Below, piece by piece: positions 25,736 through 36,259 of a DNA stretch of 64,000 bases (position 1 is the stretch's first letter; the number at the start of each line of letters is the position of its first letter). The stretch lies in contig NZ_LFLZ01000039.1 of assembly GCF_001189845.1 (NCBI RefSeq), forward strand, positions 1 to 64,000. Direction: 5' to 3'. Origin of the DNA: Bradyrhizobium tropiciagri (GTDB lineage: Bacteria > Pseudomonadota > Alphaproteobacteria > Rhizobiales > Xanthobacteraceae). Below the pieces are notes generated by a model. It saw nothing but the letters and a program-made list of their open reading frames with translations. It searched no databases and was not told where the DNA came from. The position numbers were made by a program, and so were the translations under genes.

Positions 25736-26028
25736 TTTCGCTTCCTTGCGTAGGCGGCACTCTCAAGCCCTTGCGGGCCGGCCCGCCCTTCTAACCCGTG
25801 ACTGGCTATATATGTAGCTCAAACCATTGTGCATCCAAAGCAAAATGGCGGAAATCTGGCATGCGGCGGGGGCCGGACGGCATCCCCAAAAGCGCCGGGA
25901 TTATCTGACGGCCCCAATATCATCATGGGGGAGGCTTTTTTCCCGTAACGGAGCCCCTATCTAGGACGAACTGCCCGTCAGGAACCAGATTGCCGAAGCA
26001 ACGTTCTCCCCTGGAATCGGAGACCCAT

Positions 26029-27282
26029 GTGACGAAACCAGCCTCTGCCGCGGCCACCACGACCGCCGCCACCCCGTCACTTTCCTCCGAATCCGCCCCG
26101 CTCGCGCAGCGGCTGGCGGACGCCTATCGCACGGTCCGCGACGAGACCGAGCGACGGGCCGCGCCGCTGTCGGCGGAAGACCAGCTGATCCAGTCGATGC
26201 CGGATGCGAGCCCCGCCAAATGGCACCGCGCCCATACCACCTGGTTCTTCGAGCAGTTTCTGCTCGGCGAGCACGTCAAAGGCTACACGCCGTTCCATCC
26301 GGACTACGCCTATCTGTTCAATTCCTATTACGTCAGCGCTGGCCCCCGCCATGCCCGCCACCAGCGCGGCCACCTGACCCGCCCGACCGCCGACGAAGTC
26401 ACCGCCTATCGCCGCCATGTCGACGCCGAGGTGGTGAAGTTCTTCCAGACCGCCACGCCTGAAAAGCTCGAGGCCCTGGTGCCGCTGGTCGAGGTCGGCC
26501 TCAATCACGAGCAGCAGCATCAGGAGCTGATGTACACCGACATTCTGCATGCCTTCGCACAGAACCCGATCCCGCCGGCCTACGATCCGGCGTGGCGCTT
26601 CCCGGCGTCGCAGCACGGGCCGCAGGAATGGGTGACGCTCAACGAAGGCATCCACACCGTCGGCCACGGCGACGACAGCTTCCATTTCGACAATGAGAAG
26701 CCCGCGCATCGCGCTTTGGTCGGCCCGGTCAAGCTCGCGAAGAATCTCGTCAGCAACGCCGACTGGCTCGCCTTCATCAAGGACGGCGGCTATTCCACCG
26801 CCACGCTGTGGCTGATGGATGGCTTCGGCACCGTGAGCAACGAGGGCTGGCAGGCGCCCGGCCATTGGCGCGAGGTCGACGGCGAATGGAAGATCATGAC
26901 GCTGGGCGGTCTGCAACCGATCGACCCAAAGGCCCCGGTCTGCCATGTCAGCTATTACGAGGCCGACGCCTTCGCGCGCTGGGCCGGCAAGCATCTGCCG
27001 ACCGAGATGGAATGGGAGGTCGCGGCGCGCGCAGGCCTGCTCAGCGACGCCTACGGCATCGTCTGGCAATGGACCCGCAGTGCCTATTCGCCCTACCCGG
27101 GCTACCGCGCGATCGAAGGCGCGCTCGGTGAGTACAACGGAAAATTCATGGTGAATCAGCTCGTGCTGCGCGGCTCGTCGCTGGCGACGCCGCAAGGTCA
27201 CAGCCGTGTCACCTACCGCAACTTCTTCTATCCGCACCATCGCTGGCAATTCACGGGGTTACGCCTCGCCGACTACGCCTGA
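26029..27282 (+). CDS. egtB: Ergothioneine biosynthesis sulfoxide synthase EgtB
   Basis: A 417-residue non-heme iron enzyme joining hercynine with a thiol donor. The N-terminal DinB-like half carries the iron histidines in KWHRAHTTWFFEQF and VGLNHEQQHQELMYTD; the C-terminal FGE-sulfatase half has WLAFIKDGGY, CHVSYYEADAFARWAGKHLPTEMEWE, QWTRSAYSPYPGY, RGSS and YRNFF. The GTG at 26029 has CGGAG about 6 bases upstream; a TTG at 25990 is in frame. The 290 bases upstream contain no other gene. egtD follows at 53 bases, forming an operon. Confidence 0.95.
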   Translation: MTKPASAAATTTAATPSLSSESAPLAQRLADAYRTVRDETERRAAPLSAEDQLIQSMPDASPAKWHRAHTTWFFEQFLLGEHVKGYTPFHPDYAYLFNSYYVSAGPRHARHQRGHLTRPTADEVTAYRRHVDAEVVKFFQTATPEKLEALVPLVEVGLNHEQQHQELMYTDILHAFAQNPIPPAYDPAWRFPASQHGPQEWVTLNEGIHTVGHGDDSFHFDNEKPAHRALVGPVKLAKNLVSNADWLAFIKDGGYSTATLWLMDGFGTVSNEGWQAPGHWREVDGEWKIMTLGGLQPIDPKAPVCHVSYYEADAFARWAGKHLPTEMEWEVAARAGLLSDAYGIVWQWTRSAYSPYPGYRAIEGALGEYNGKFMVNQLVLRGSSLATPQGHSRVTYRNFFYPHHRWQFTGLRLADYA

Positions 27283-27335
27283 TTGATTCCAGTTGACATC
27301 AAGTGCGCGCCGGTAAGCGCGTTCAGGAGAGTATC

Positions 27336-28304
27336 ATGAATGTGCATGCCGCCGCTTTGGCAAAAGCGTATCCGTTCGACGAGGCGACTTCGGCGTTTGC
27401 CGGCGACGTGATCGGCGATCTCGCCCGTCACCCGAAACGGCTGTCGCCGAAATATTTCTACGACGCCACCGGCTCGGAGCTGTTCGAGCAGATCACGGTG
27501 CTGCCGGAATATTACCCGACGCGCACCGAACTTGGCATCCTGCGCGACCGCGGCGACGAGATCGCCGCGATCATCCCGGACGGCGCGGCGCTGGTCGAAT
27601 TCGGCGCCGGCGCGACCACCAAGGTGCGGTTGCTGCTCGAGCATTGCGAATTCGCAGCCTATGTGCCGGTCGATATATCGGGCGATTTCCTCAAGGCCCA
27701 GGCCGATGGATTGCGGAAGGATTTCCCCGGTCTTGACATCTACCCGGTCGCGGCCGACTTCACCACGCCGTTCGCGCTGCCCGAGGCGGTCGCCGCGATG
27801 CCGAAGGTCGGATTCTTTCCGGGCTCGACGCTCGGCAATTTCGAGCCGAGCGAGGCCCTGGCCTTCCTGCGCAGCGCGCGCAAGATCCTCGGCCATGGCG
27901 CGCAGATGATTATCGGCGTCGACCTCGAGAAGGACGAGCGCGTGCTGTACGACGCCTATAACGACGCTGCCGGCGTCACCGCGCGCTTCAACATGAACGT
28001 GCTGGCGCGCATCAACCGCGAGCTCGGCGGCAATTTCGACCTGTCGGGCTTCACCCACCGCTCGATCTACAACCGCGACCGCCATCGCATCGAGATGCAC
28101 CTGATCAGCCGCAAGGCGCAGACCGTGCGTATCCTCGGCAACACCTTCGCGTTCCGGCCGGGCGAGAGCATTCACACCGAGAACAGCTACAAATACTCGC
28201 TCGAGCGTTTCACCGCACTCGCCCGCAGCGCGGGCTGGACGGTGCGCAACAGCTGGACCGACGCCAACACGATGTTCTCGGTGCACGCGCTGGTCGCGGA
28301 CTAG
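27336..28304 (+). CDS. egtD: L-histidine N-alpha-methyltransferase EgtD
   Basis: A 322-residue SAM-dependent enzyme that trimethylates histidine to hercynine, the first step of ergothioneine synthesis. Signatures are LSPKYFYDATGSELFE, ITVLPEYYPTRTE, the SAM loop LVEFGAGATTKVRLLL, FFPGSTLGNF and the histidine-binding YKYSLERF. AGGAGAG precedes the ATG at 27336. It is co-transcribed with egtB; no egtC or egtE is present, which fits bacteria that use a general C-S lyase or a cysteine-using EgtB. Confidence 0.96.
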   Translation: MNVHAAALAKAYPFDEATSAFAGDVIGDLARHPKRLSPKYFYDATGSELFEQITVLPEYYPTRTELGILRDRGDEIAAIIPDGAALVEFGAGATTKVRLLLEHCEFAAYVPVDISGDFLKAQADGLRKDFPGLDIYPVAADFTTPFALPEAVAAMPKVGFFPGSTLGNFEPSEALAFLRSARKILGHGAQMIIGVDLEKDERVLYDAYNDAAGVTARFNMNVLARINRELGGNFDLSGFTHRSIYNRDRHRIEMHLISRKAQTVRILGNTFAFRPGESIHTENSYKYSLERFTALARSAGWTVRNSWTDANTMFSVHALVAD

Positions 28305-28317
28305 CGATATTATTAGA

Positions 28318-28367
28318 TTGACGCGTTTTCTTCACGCGAACCGGTACCCACTTCGCTCGAAAACGCT
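28318..28367. repeat. 50-bp palindrome-rich repeat, copy 2
   Basis: It matches 23472-23521 at 49 of 50 positions; only one G/A change is seen, in ACCGGT(A/G)CCCAC. Internal short palindromes include ACGCGTTTTC against GAAAACGCT. It follows egtD by 13 bases. Confidence 0.9.
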
Positions 28368-28394
28368 TTGAACGCGAGGGACGGGGCAACGATC

Positions 28395-28790
28395 ATGGGC
28401 CGGCGTGCGCTGCAGATCGCAACAGTGGTGCTCGCCCTAATCCCGATCCTGACCGGCATCATCACCATGCTCGGCGTGAGCGATCCGCTCTACGCCTCGT
28501 CGGGCGTGCCGGCGCTACCAGTGCTCGACAGCAATCTGCGCTTCTTCGGCGGGGTCTGGCTCGGGCTCGGCCTCGCATTGCTCTGGCTGGTGCCGCGCAT
28601 CGAAAGCGAGAGCGTGCTGTTTCGCATGGTCTGGGGCGGCATCTTCCTCGGCGGCATCGGCAGGCTGCTGTCGATCGTGATGGTCGGCGCACCGCCGCTG
28701 CCCTTCGTGGGCTTCACCTTGCTCGAAGTGATCGGCGCGCCCTTGTTCGTCTATTGGCAGCACCGGGTGGCGACGGCCGACCGCAGCTAA
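28395..28790 (+). CDS. DUF4345-type four-helix membrane protein
   Basis: This 131-residue protein has four hydrophobic helices: ALQIATVVLALIPILTGIITML, NLRFFGGVWLGLGLALLWLVP, WGGIFLGGIGRLLSIVMVG and FVGFTLLEVIGAPLFVYW. The DSNLRFFGGVWLGLG and GGIGRLLS motifs match DUF4345. Function is not known for the family. The ATG at 28395 starts just before helix 1. It converges on the LtrA gene with only 9 bases between. Confidence 0.78.
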   Translation: MGRRALQIATVVLALIPILTGIITMLGVSDPLYASSGVPALPVLDSNLRFFGGVWLGLGLALLWLVPRIESESVLFRMVWGGIFLGGIGRLLSIVMVGAPPLPFVGFTLLEVIGAPLFVYWQHRVATADRS

Positions 28791-28799
28791 CGGCCTTCG

Positions 28800-29981
28800 C
28801 TATTCTTCCTCTTCCGTCGACCTTAGCGAGATCGACTCCCATGCCGCGACCACGATCATGATCGCGGTGGTGACGATCGAGAGCACCAGCGGCGACATCG
28901 CGCCGGCGAAATAGGCGGTGATAGCCAGCGCGACGATGCCGACGCCGTGGGAGAGCTGCAGGAAGCCACGGATCACGTATTTGAACAGGATGGTCCCGAC
29001 CAGGAACAGCATGGGGCCGCCGACCGAGCTCACGATCGTCTTGAGGTCGGAATGGCCGGACGGGTGCTTCAGCACGAGCTCGTCGGCGACCGCGGTGAGG
29101 ATGATGCCGCCGACGATCGGCATGTGCAGATAGGTGTAGGCGATCCGCGCCACGCGGCCGGATTCCTCCGCCTTCGAGATCATCTCGGAGCCGGCCTCGG
29201 CGCCCTTGTGGAAATAGATCCACCACATCGCGATGCTGCCGATCAGGGCCGAGATGAAGGCGGTGACATTCTCCGGCGTCCAGGTCAGCTCGGCGAAGGT
29301 CGCGCCATCGACCACGATGGCCTCGCCGAGCGCGATGATGATGAAGCCGGCGCAACGCTCGGCCATGTGCCCGCCCTCGACCGCCCACGCCTCGATCGAG
29401 GACGGACCAAGCCTGGGCGTCCAGAACCGCGCGGCGGGCGCGACATATTCGATGGTCAGCGCCGCGATCCAAAGCCACAGTCGCGTCTCGTGCTCGGCGA
29501 AGCCGCCGAGTATCCACAGCGCCGCCGAGCAGGACAACCAGGTCAGGATGCGGATCGCGTTGTGGCGGACCGCGGTCCGGTGCCGCGGCGTCGCCAGCAG
29601 CCAGAACGCGGTGCGGCCGACCTGCATCGCGGCATAGGTCCCGGCGAACCACAGCCCGCGCCCCTCGAAAGCGGTCGGGATCGAGGTCGATAGCAGCAGC
29701 CCGCCCAGCATCAGGACGAACAGCAGCAGGCGGACCGGCGTCAGCTCGGGATTGAGCCAGTTGGTGACCCAGGCGGTGTAGACCCACACCCACCACACCG
29801 CGAGAAACAGCACCGTGACCTGCACCGCGCCCAGCGCGGTGAAGTGGTGCAGCAGCGTGTGCGACAGCTGCGTGACGGCGAAGACGAAGACGAGGTCGAA
29901 GAACAGCTCGGCATTGGTGACGCGACTGTGCTGGTCCGGCACGATGACGCGAAACATCCTGCCGCGCGGATTGTCTGCCAT
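28800..29981 (-). CDS. Low temperature requirement protein A (LtrA) family
   Basis: A 393-residue inner-membrane protein with about ten helices. The family start VTNAELFFDLVFVFAVTQLSHTL is present, followed by a repeated helix pattern and the central block EGGHMAERCAGFIIIALGEAIVV, which is strongly conserved in LtrA proteins. The name derives from a Listeria cold-growth mutant; a biochemical role is not established. It lies 30 bases downstream of bolA on the same strand, so the two may be co-transcribed. Confidence 0.88.
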   Translation of the reverse strand: MADNPRGRMFRVIVPDQHSRVTNAELFFDLVFVFAVTQLSHTLLHHFTALGAVQVTVLFLAVWWVWVYTAWVTNWLNPELTPVRLLLFVLMLGGLLLSTSIPTAFEGRGLWFAGTYAAMQVGRTAFWLLATPRHRTAVRHNAIRILTWLSCSAALWILGGFAEHETRLWLWIAALTIEYVAPAARFWTPRLGPSSIEAWAVEGGHMAERCAGFIIIALGEAIVVDGATFAELTWTPENVTAFISALIGSIAMWWIYFHKGAEAGSEMISKAEESGRVARIAYTYLHMPIVGGIILTAVADELVLKHPSGHSDLKTIVSSVGGPMLFLVGTILFKYVIRGFLQLSHGVGIVALAITAYFAGAMSPLVLSIVTTAIMIVVAAWESISLRSTEEEE

Positions 29982-30011
29982 CGCTCGAGGCCCCCGCCCG
30001 CCAGCCGGGGC

Positions 30012-30248
30012 CTAGCCTTCCGGCACCCCGGTCTGCAGGGCGAGCGCGTGCAGCACGCCGCCCATCTGGCCTTTCAGCGATTGGTAGACGATCTGGTGCT
30101 GCTGGACGCGGGACTTGCCGCGGAATGACTCGGAAACGACAGTGGCCGCGTAGTGGTCGCCGTCGCCTGCCAGGTCGCGGATCGTCACCTCGGCGTCCGG
30201 GATAGCTGCCTTGATCATCGATTCGATATCACGGGCGTCCATCGGCAT
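30012..30248 (-). CDS. bolA: BolA family protein
   Basis: A 78-residue Fe-S cluster assembly partner of CGFS glutaredoxins. It starts MPMDARDIESMIKAAIPDAE and has the family helix region YAATVVSESFRGKSRVQQHQIVYQSL with the C-terminal invariant histidine in VLHALAL. It is upstream of LtrA on the same strand, with grxD 4.3 kb further down. An ATG two codons later (30242) is an alternative start. Confidence 0.93.
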   Translation of the reverse strand: MPMDARDIESMIKAAIPDAEVTIRDLAGDGDHYAATVVSESFRGKSRVQQHQIVYQSLKGQMGGVLHALALQTGVPEG

Positions 30249-30424
30249 CCCAGTCCACCTCCGTCAGGTCGTTCGAATCAGGGCCGATTCGGCCGGGATA
30301 AACCTAGTCCTTGAGGTCTTCTAGGTCATCCCGCCGCACACTATATTCCCATTCCCAGCGATTTAAACCTGCATCAATCGGTCACAAGCCATCACGCCGA
30401 AATGACCAGAAGAGGCGCAGAATC

Positions 30425-30784
30425 ATGAAGCTCCCCGGCCCCGACCATCCGATTACGATCACGCCCAACGCCAAGCGCGTCCGCGTCACCGCCGACGGCG
30501 TCGTCATCGCCGAGACGACCCATGCGCTGACCCTGAAGGAAGCGAGCTATCCGGCGGTGCAATACGTCCCCCGGCAGGACGCCAACATGGCGCTGCTCGC
30601 CCGCACCGAGCGGACCACGCATTGCCCCTACAAGGGGGATGCGAGCTATTTCAGCATCAAGGCCAACGGCAAGACGCTGGACAACGCGATCTGGACCTAT
30701 GAGGAGCCCTTCCCGGCGATGACCGAGATCGCCGGCCATCTCGCGTTCTATCCCGACAAGGTGAAGATCGAGGAAGTCGCCTAG
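30425..30784 (+). CDS. DUF427 domain protein
   Basis: This 119-residue soluble protein has the DUF427 pattern: RVRVTADGVVIAETTHAL, a YVPRQDANMALL turn, CPYKGDASYFSI and a late WTYEEPFPAM. The family forms small beta barrels; no reaction is established. The ATG at 30425 begins MKLPGPDHPITITP, a usual start. Upstream 30249-30424 contains no other gene. A hairpin terminator follows. Confidence 0.88.
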   Translation: MKLPGPDHPITITPNAKRVRVTADGVVIAETTHALTLKEASYPAVQYVPRQDANMALLARTERTTHCPYKGDASYFSIKANGKTLDNAIWTYEEPFPAMTEIAGHLAFYPDKVKIEEVA

Positions 30785-30854
30785 GCCGTTTGGCCTGCCG
30801 CAACGCCGGGCCGCGCCCGGCGCTCCGGCGTGCGTCCACAGCCTGAGAACGTAA

Positions 30855-30877
30855 ATGCCCGGGCGAGGCCCGGGCAT
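30855..30877. terminator. Bidirectional hairpin between DUF427 and DUF1328 genes
   Basis: The perfect 10-bp arms ATGCCCGGGC and GCCCGGGCAT flank a GAG loop between two convergent genes ending at 30784 and 30907. The same sequence style is a common extragenic palindrome in related genomes. Confidence 0.65.
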
Positions 30878-30906
30878 GACGGCGGGAGTGTGCGGCCGGA
30901 TCGCCG

Positions 30907-31080
30907 CTAGACCCTGAATATCGTAAGTCCGAGGATCAGGAGCACCAGGAAGATCACGACGAACACGTAGAACAGGAAGCGTGCGATATCGGCGGAGGCG
31001 GCTGAGATGCCGGTGAAGCCGAGCAAGCCCGCGATGATCGAGACAACAAGGAAGATCAACGCCCATTTCAGCAGTGTCAT
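30907..31080 (-). CDS. DUF1328 small membrane protein
   Basis: A 57-residue protein with two membrane helices, LLKWALIFLVVSIIAGLLGF and FLFYVFVVIFLVLLILGLTIF, joined by a short TGISAASADIAR turn. This is the YtjA/DUF1328 family, often stress-induced in rhizobia; role unknown. GAGGAGCA lies directly before the ATG at 31080, which marks the true start within a much longer open frame. Confidence 0.88.
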   Translation of the reverse strand: MTLLKWALIFLVVSIIAGLLGFTGISAASADIARFLFYVFVVIFLVLLILGLTIFRV

Positions 31081-31275
31081 TGCTTGCTCCTCAAAGCCGC
31101 GTGCGCCCGGTGCGCCCGCCAGCCTTCCCGACAACGCCCGCTCAATATTGCAGTTCCAAATCGAAACAGACGCGCTGAGATGACCGACCTCGACACCACG
31201 GAATCGAGACAATTCGTACTTGCTGAATCGGGTTCCCAATTGCAACATCCGGGTGCAGACCCGGCTGGGGGCACC

Positions 31276-32460
31276 ATGAAATCGATTGCTCACGCGGCTC
31301 CGGCCGTCGACGTCCAGGCAGCACCGAAGCTCCACAAGCGCAATGTCGCCCTCGATCGTGCGCGCACCTTCCTGACCCTGGTCGTGCTGCTGCACCACGC
31401 GGTGATCCCCTACACCCATTTCGGGCACACCGACCCGACATCGTGGATCGGCTTCGACTGCGTGGTGCTCGCCACCGACAGCTTCTTCATGGCGATGTTC
31501 TTCTTCCTCTCGGGACTGTTCGTGTGGCCCGGGCTCGGCAACAAGCCGTGGCTGATCTTCCTGCGCGACCGGCTGCTGCGGCTCGGCCTGCCCTTCGTGA
31601 TCTGCGCGTTCACCGTGATTCCGATCGCCTATTACGCGATCGCGCTGCGTGCGACGCCGGAGCTGACCTTCTCCGAATTCTGGTGGAGGACCATGATCTA
31701 CGGGCCCTGGCCGAGCGGCCCGATCTGGTTCGTCTGGGTCCTGATGACCTTGGACCTGACGGCAAGCGTGCTGTACCGGGTGTCGTCGCGCCTGCTCGAA
31801 CCGATCAACCGCCTGTCGGTCAAGGGATTTGAACGTCCCTCGAAGTTCTGGCTGTTCCTCGTCGTCGTCAGTGCCGCCTTCTATTTGCCGATGCTGGTCC
31901 ATTACGGCCAGAACTACTGGTTCGAGCTCGGACCGTTCTCGGTGCAGGCGAGCCGGGTACTGCTGTATGCGTGCTACTTCTTCATTGGCGCGGGGATCGG
32001 CTCGGCCAACTTTGAGAGCGGCCTGCTCAGCGCACACGGACGGCTGACGGAGCGGCGCTGGTTCTGGACCGGCATCACACTGATCCCCTACTGCCTGATG
32101 TGGGTGATGATCTACATCAAGCGGCAGATCATCGGTAACCCCGACCCGCTGCCGGGCTGGTACCTCGCGATCTACGGCAGCTTCTACGTGCTGTTCAGCG
32201 CCTCGATCCTGTTCGCGATCCTGGCCTACTTCCTGCAATCGAAGGCGGCGGGCCCGACGCTGCTCGACCGCATGCAGGGCGATGCCTACGGCATGTTCCT
32301 GGTGCACTATCCGATCGTGCTGTGGCTGCAATACTGGCTGTTCGACATGGAATTGCCGGCGATCGCCAAGGCCGCGATCGCGTTCTTCGGCACCGTGGCG
32401 CTGAGCTGGGCCGCCACCGCCGTGCTGCGCAAGATTCCGGGCTCGAAATACGTGCTTTGA
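31276..32460 (+). CDS. Acyltransferase family membrane protein (acyltransferase 3 / OpgC-like)
   Basis: A 394-residue polytopic protein with about ten helices. The start of the domain is NVALDRARTFLTLVVLLHHAVIPY, with the conserved Arg and the catalytic-type His in LLHHAV; later blocks are FFMAMFFFLSGLF, FLRDRLLRLGLPF and GPIWFVWVLM. Such enzymes O-acylate glycans or lipids from acyl-CoA across the inner membrane. The ATG at 31276 has a GGGGG motif upstream; an ATG at 31180 is in frame but lacks a ribosome site. The substrate cannot be told. Confidence 0.85.
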   Translation: MKSIAHAAPAVDVQAAPKLHKRNVALDRARTFLTLVVLLHHAVIPYTHFGHTDPTSWIGFDCVVLATDSFFMAMFFFLSGLFVWPGLGNKPWLIFLRDRLLRLGLPFVICAFTVIPIAYYAIALRATPELTFSEFWWRTMIYGPWPSGPIWFVWVLMTLDLTASVLYRVSSRLLEPINRLSVKGFERPSKFWLFLVVVSAAFYLPMLVHYGQNYWFELGPFSVQASRVLLYACYFFIGAGIGSANFESGLLSAHGRLTERRWFWTGITLIPYCLMWVMIYIKRQIIGNPDPLPGWYLAIYGSFYVLFSASILFAILAYFLQSKAAGPTLLDRMQGDAYGMFLVHYPIVLWLQYWLFDMELPAIAKAAIAFFGTVALSWAATAVLRKIPGSKYVL

Positions 32461-32948
32461 TCACGCTCCTCGCCGCCGCGCTTCGCAGCGCGCAAGTCGC
32501 GGGCGATCATGATGTAGAGGTCGGCAGCGCGGACAGCGTACCGATCACCACGTCGCTGCCGATGACGAAACGGCTCGCCGCAGCGTCGGCATGGAGCAGC
32601 GCCGCAAGCGGCAGCCTTGACGGCAATTCGCGACCGGCAAGTTGCGCACACCCTGCCATTGGTCACATGCCGCCGGGTGATTCTCAGGTATGCTGGCCGG
32701 ACTGCTTGACCTAGGGAGTCCCAGAATGAACGACCCTCAAGTTGGATGGATCGCGGCAATCATCGTCGGCGGATTGGCCGGCTGGCTCGCCGAAATGATC
32801 ATGAAGTCCGGAACCGGCATCTTCATGAACATCATCCTCGGCATCGTCGGCGCCGCGCTGGCGAACTGGCTGTTGGGTCTGATCGGCGTGTCGCTCGGCG
32901 GAGGCTGGATCGGCTATCTCGTCGCCGGTTTCATCGGCGCCTGCATCA

Positions 32949-35321
<2,373 letters not shown>

Positions 35322-35495
35322 GGGACCCTTAATAGGTAGATCGAACGGGGGCGAAAAGGCCTTTTACGGCCCATTTCCGGCCTGTCCAGAGCTTTGCGGC
35401 GGTTGGACGCGGCTTGGGGTTGGTACCCGGGATTTGCACAATGGGGATGGATCGGATTTAAGGACCCGAACCCGATAATTGAAGGCCCAAATTTC

Positions 35496-35987
35496 GTGAA
35501 CGAGCTCGCCCCGACCGCACTCAACACCGCATTCAACCGCCGCCCCGACCTGCACGTCGAAACCGAGGGCGAATTCGCCGGCTGGCGAACCTGGACACGG
35601 GACAATTTCGAGACCCATACCGGCCCGTTTTACCATCGCATGGACGAGAACGGCCGCATCTCCTGCGCTTTCCGGGTCGCCAAGAAGCACCTCAACGGCT
35701 CCGGCAACGTCCATGGCGGCTGCTTCATGACCTTCGCGGATTACTGCCTGTTCGCGCTTGCGGCCTCGGTGCTCCAGGGCCCCGGCGTCACGGTCTCGTT
35801 CGCCTCGGAATTCCTCGATGCGGCGCGCGAGGGCGATTTGATCGAATGCACCGGAGAGGTCACCCGCGCCGGTGGCTCGCTGATCTTCGTGCGCGGCATG
35901 CTGACATCGGCCGAGCGGCCGCTGTTCACCTTCTCCGGCACCATCAAGCGCGTGAAGCGCAAAGCGCCGGCGGAGCCGACCGCATAA
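35496..35987 (+). CDS. PaaI family thioesterase (hotdog fold)
   Basis: A 163-residue hotdog protein that probably hydrolyses acyl-CoA thioesters. The active-site stretch is LNGSGNVHGGCFMTFADYCLF with the GNVHGG motif near residue 75; VSFASEFLDAAREGDLIECTGE and the following strands complete the fold. I chose the GTG at 35496 (VNELAPTALN); the longer frame extends into the purL upstream region without support. It is divergent from purL. Confidence 0.83.
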   Translation: MNELAPTALNTAFNRRPDLHVETEGEFAGWRTWTRDNFETHTGPFYHRMDENGRISCAFRVAKKHLNGSGNVHGGCFMTFADYCLFALAASVLQGPGVTVSFASEFLDAAREGDLIECTGEVTRAGGSLIFVRGMLTSAERPLFTFSGTIKRVKRKAPAEPTA

Positions 35988-36259
35988 GCGCGCCCCCGCT
36001 TCGCGCCAGAATACGCGAGGCCTGTGAATACACGTCGTCATCCAGCCGTTACATCGGCACGGATTGAATCGAAAGCTGAGCGCTAGCACGTTGTGTTCAC
36101 GCGTGTTCTTCGCGTGAAGCAATGCACACTGCGGTTGTGACGCGACGACGTGCTGTCGTTGCGTCGTCGCGCATGCGTCACATGCCCGTCAGCCAAGCCT
36201 CCGTAGATTGCCAAACGGTTTCTGTTTGTGCATTCGCGCAGCGAAGTTGGGGCATTCTC

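Noticed and set aside
32461..32725. Possible small gene on the minus strand in the gap before the GlsB gene
   Set aside because: The frame has CxxC-like pairs but no good start, ribosome site or family resemblance, and overlaps the real acyltransferase gene further down.
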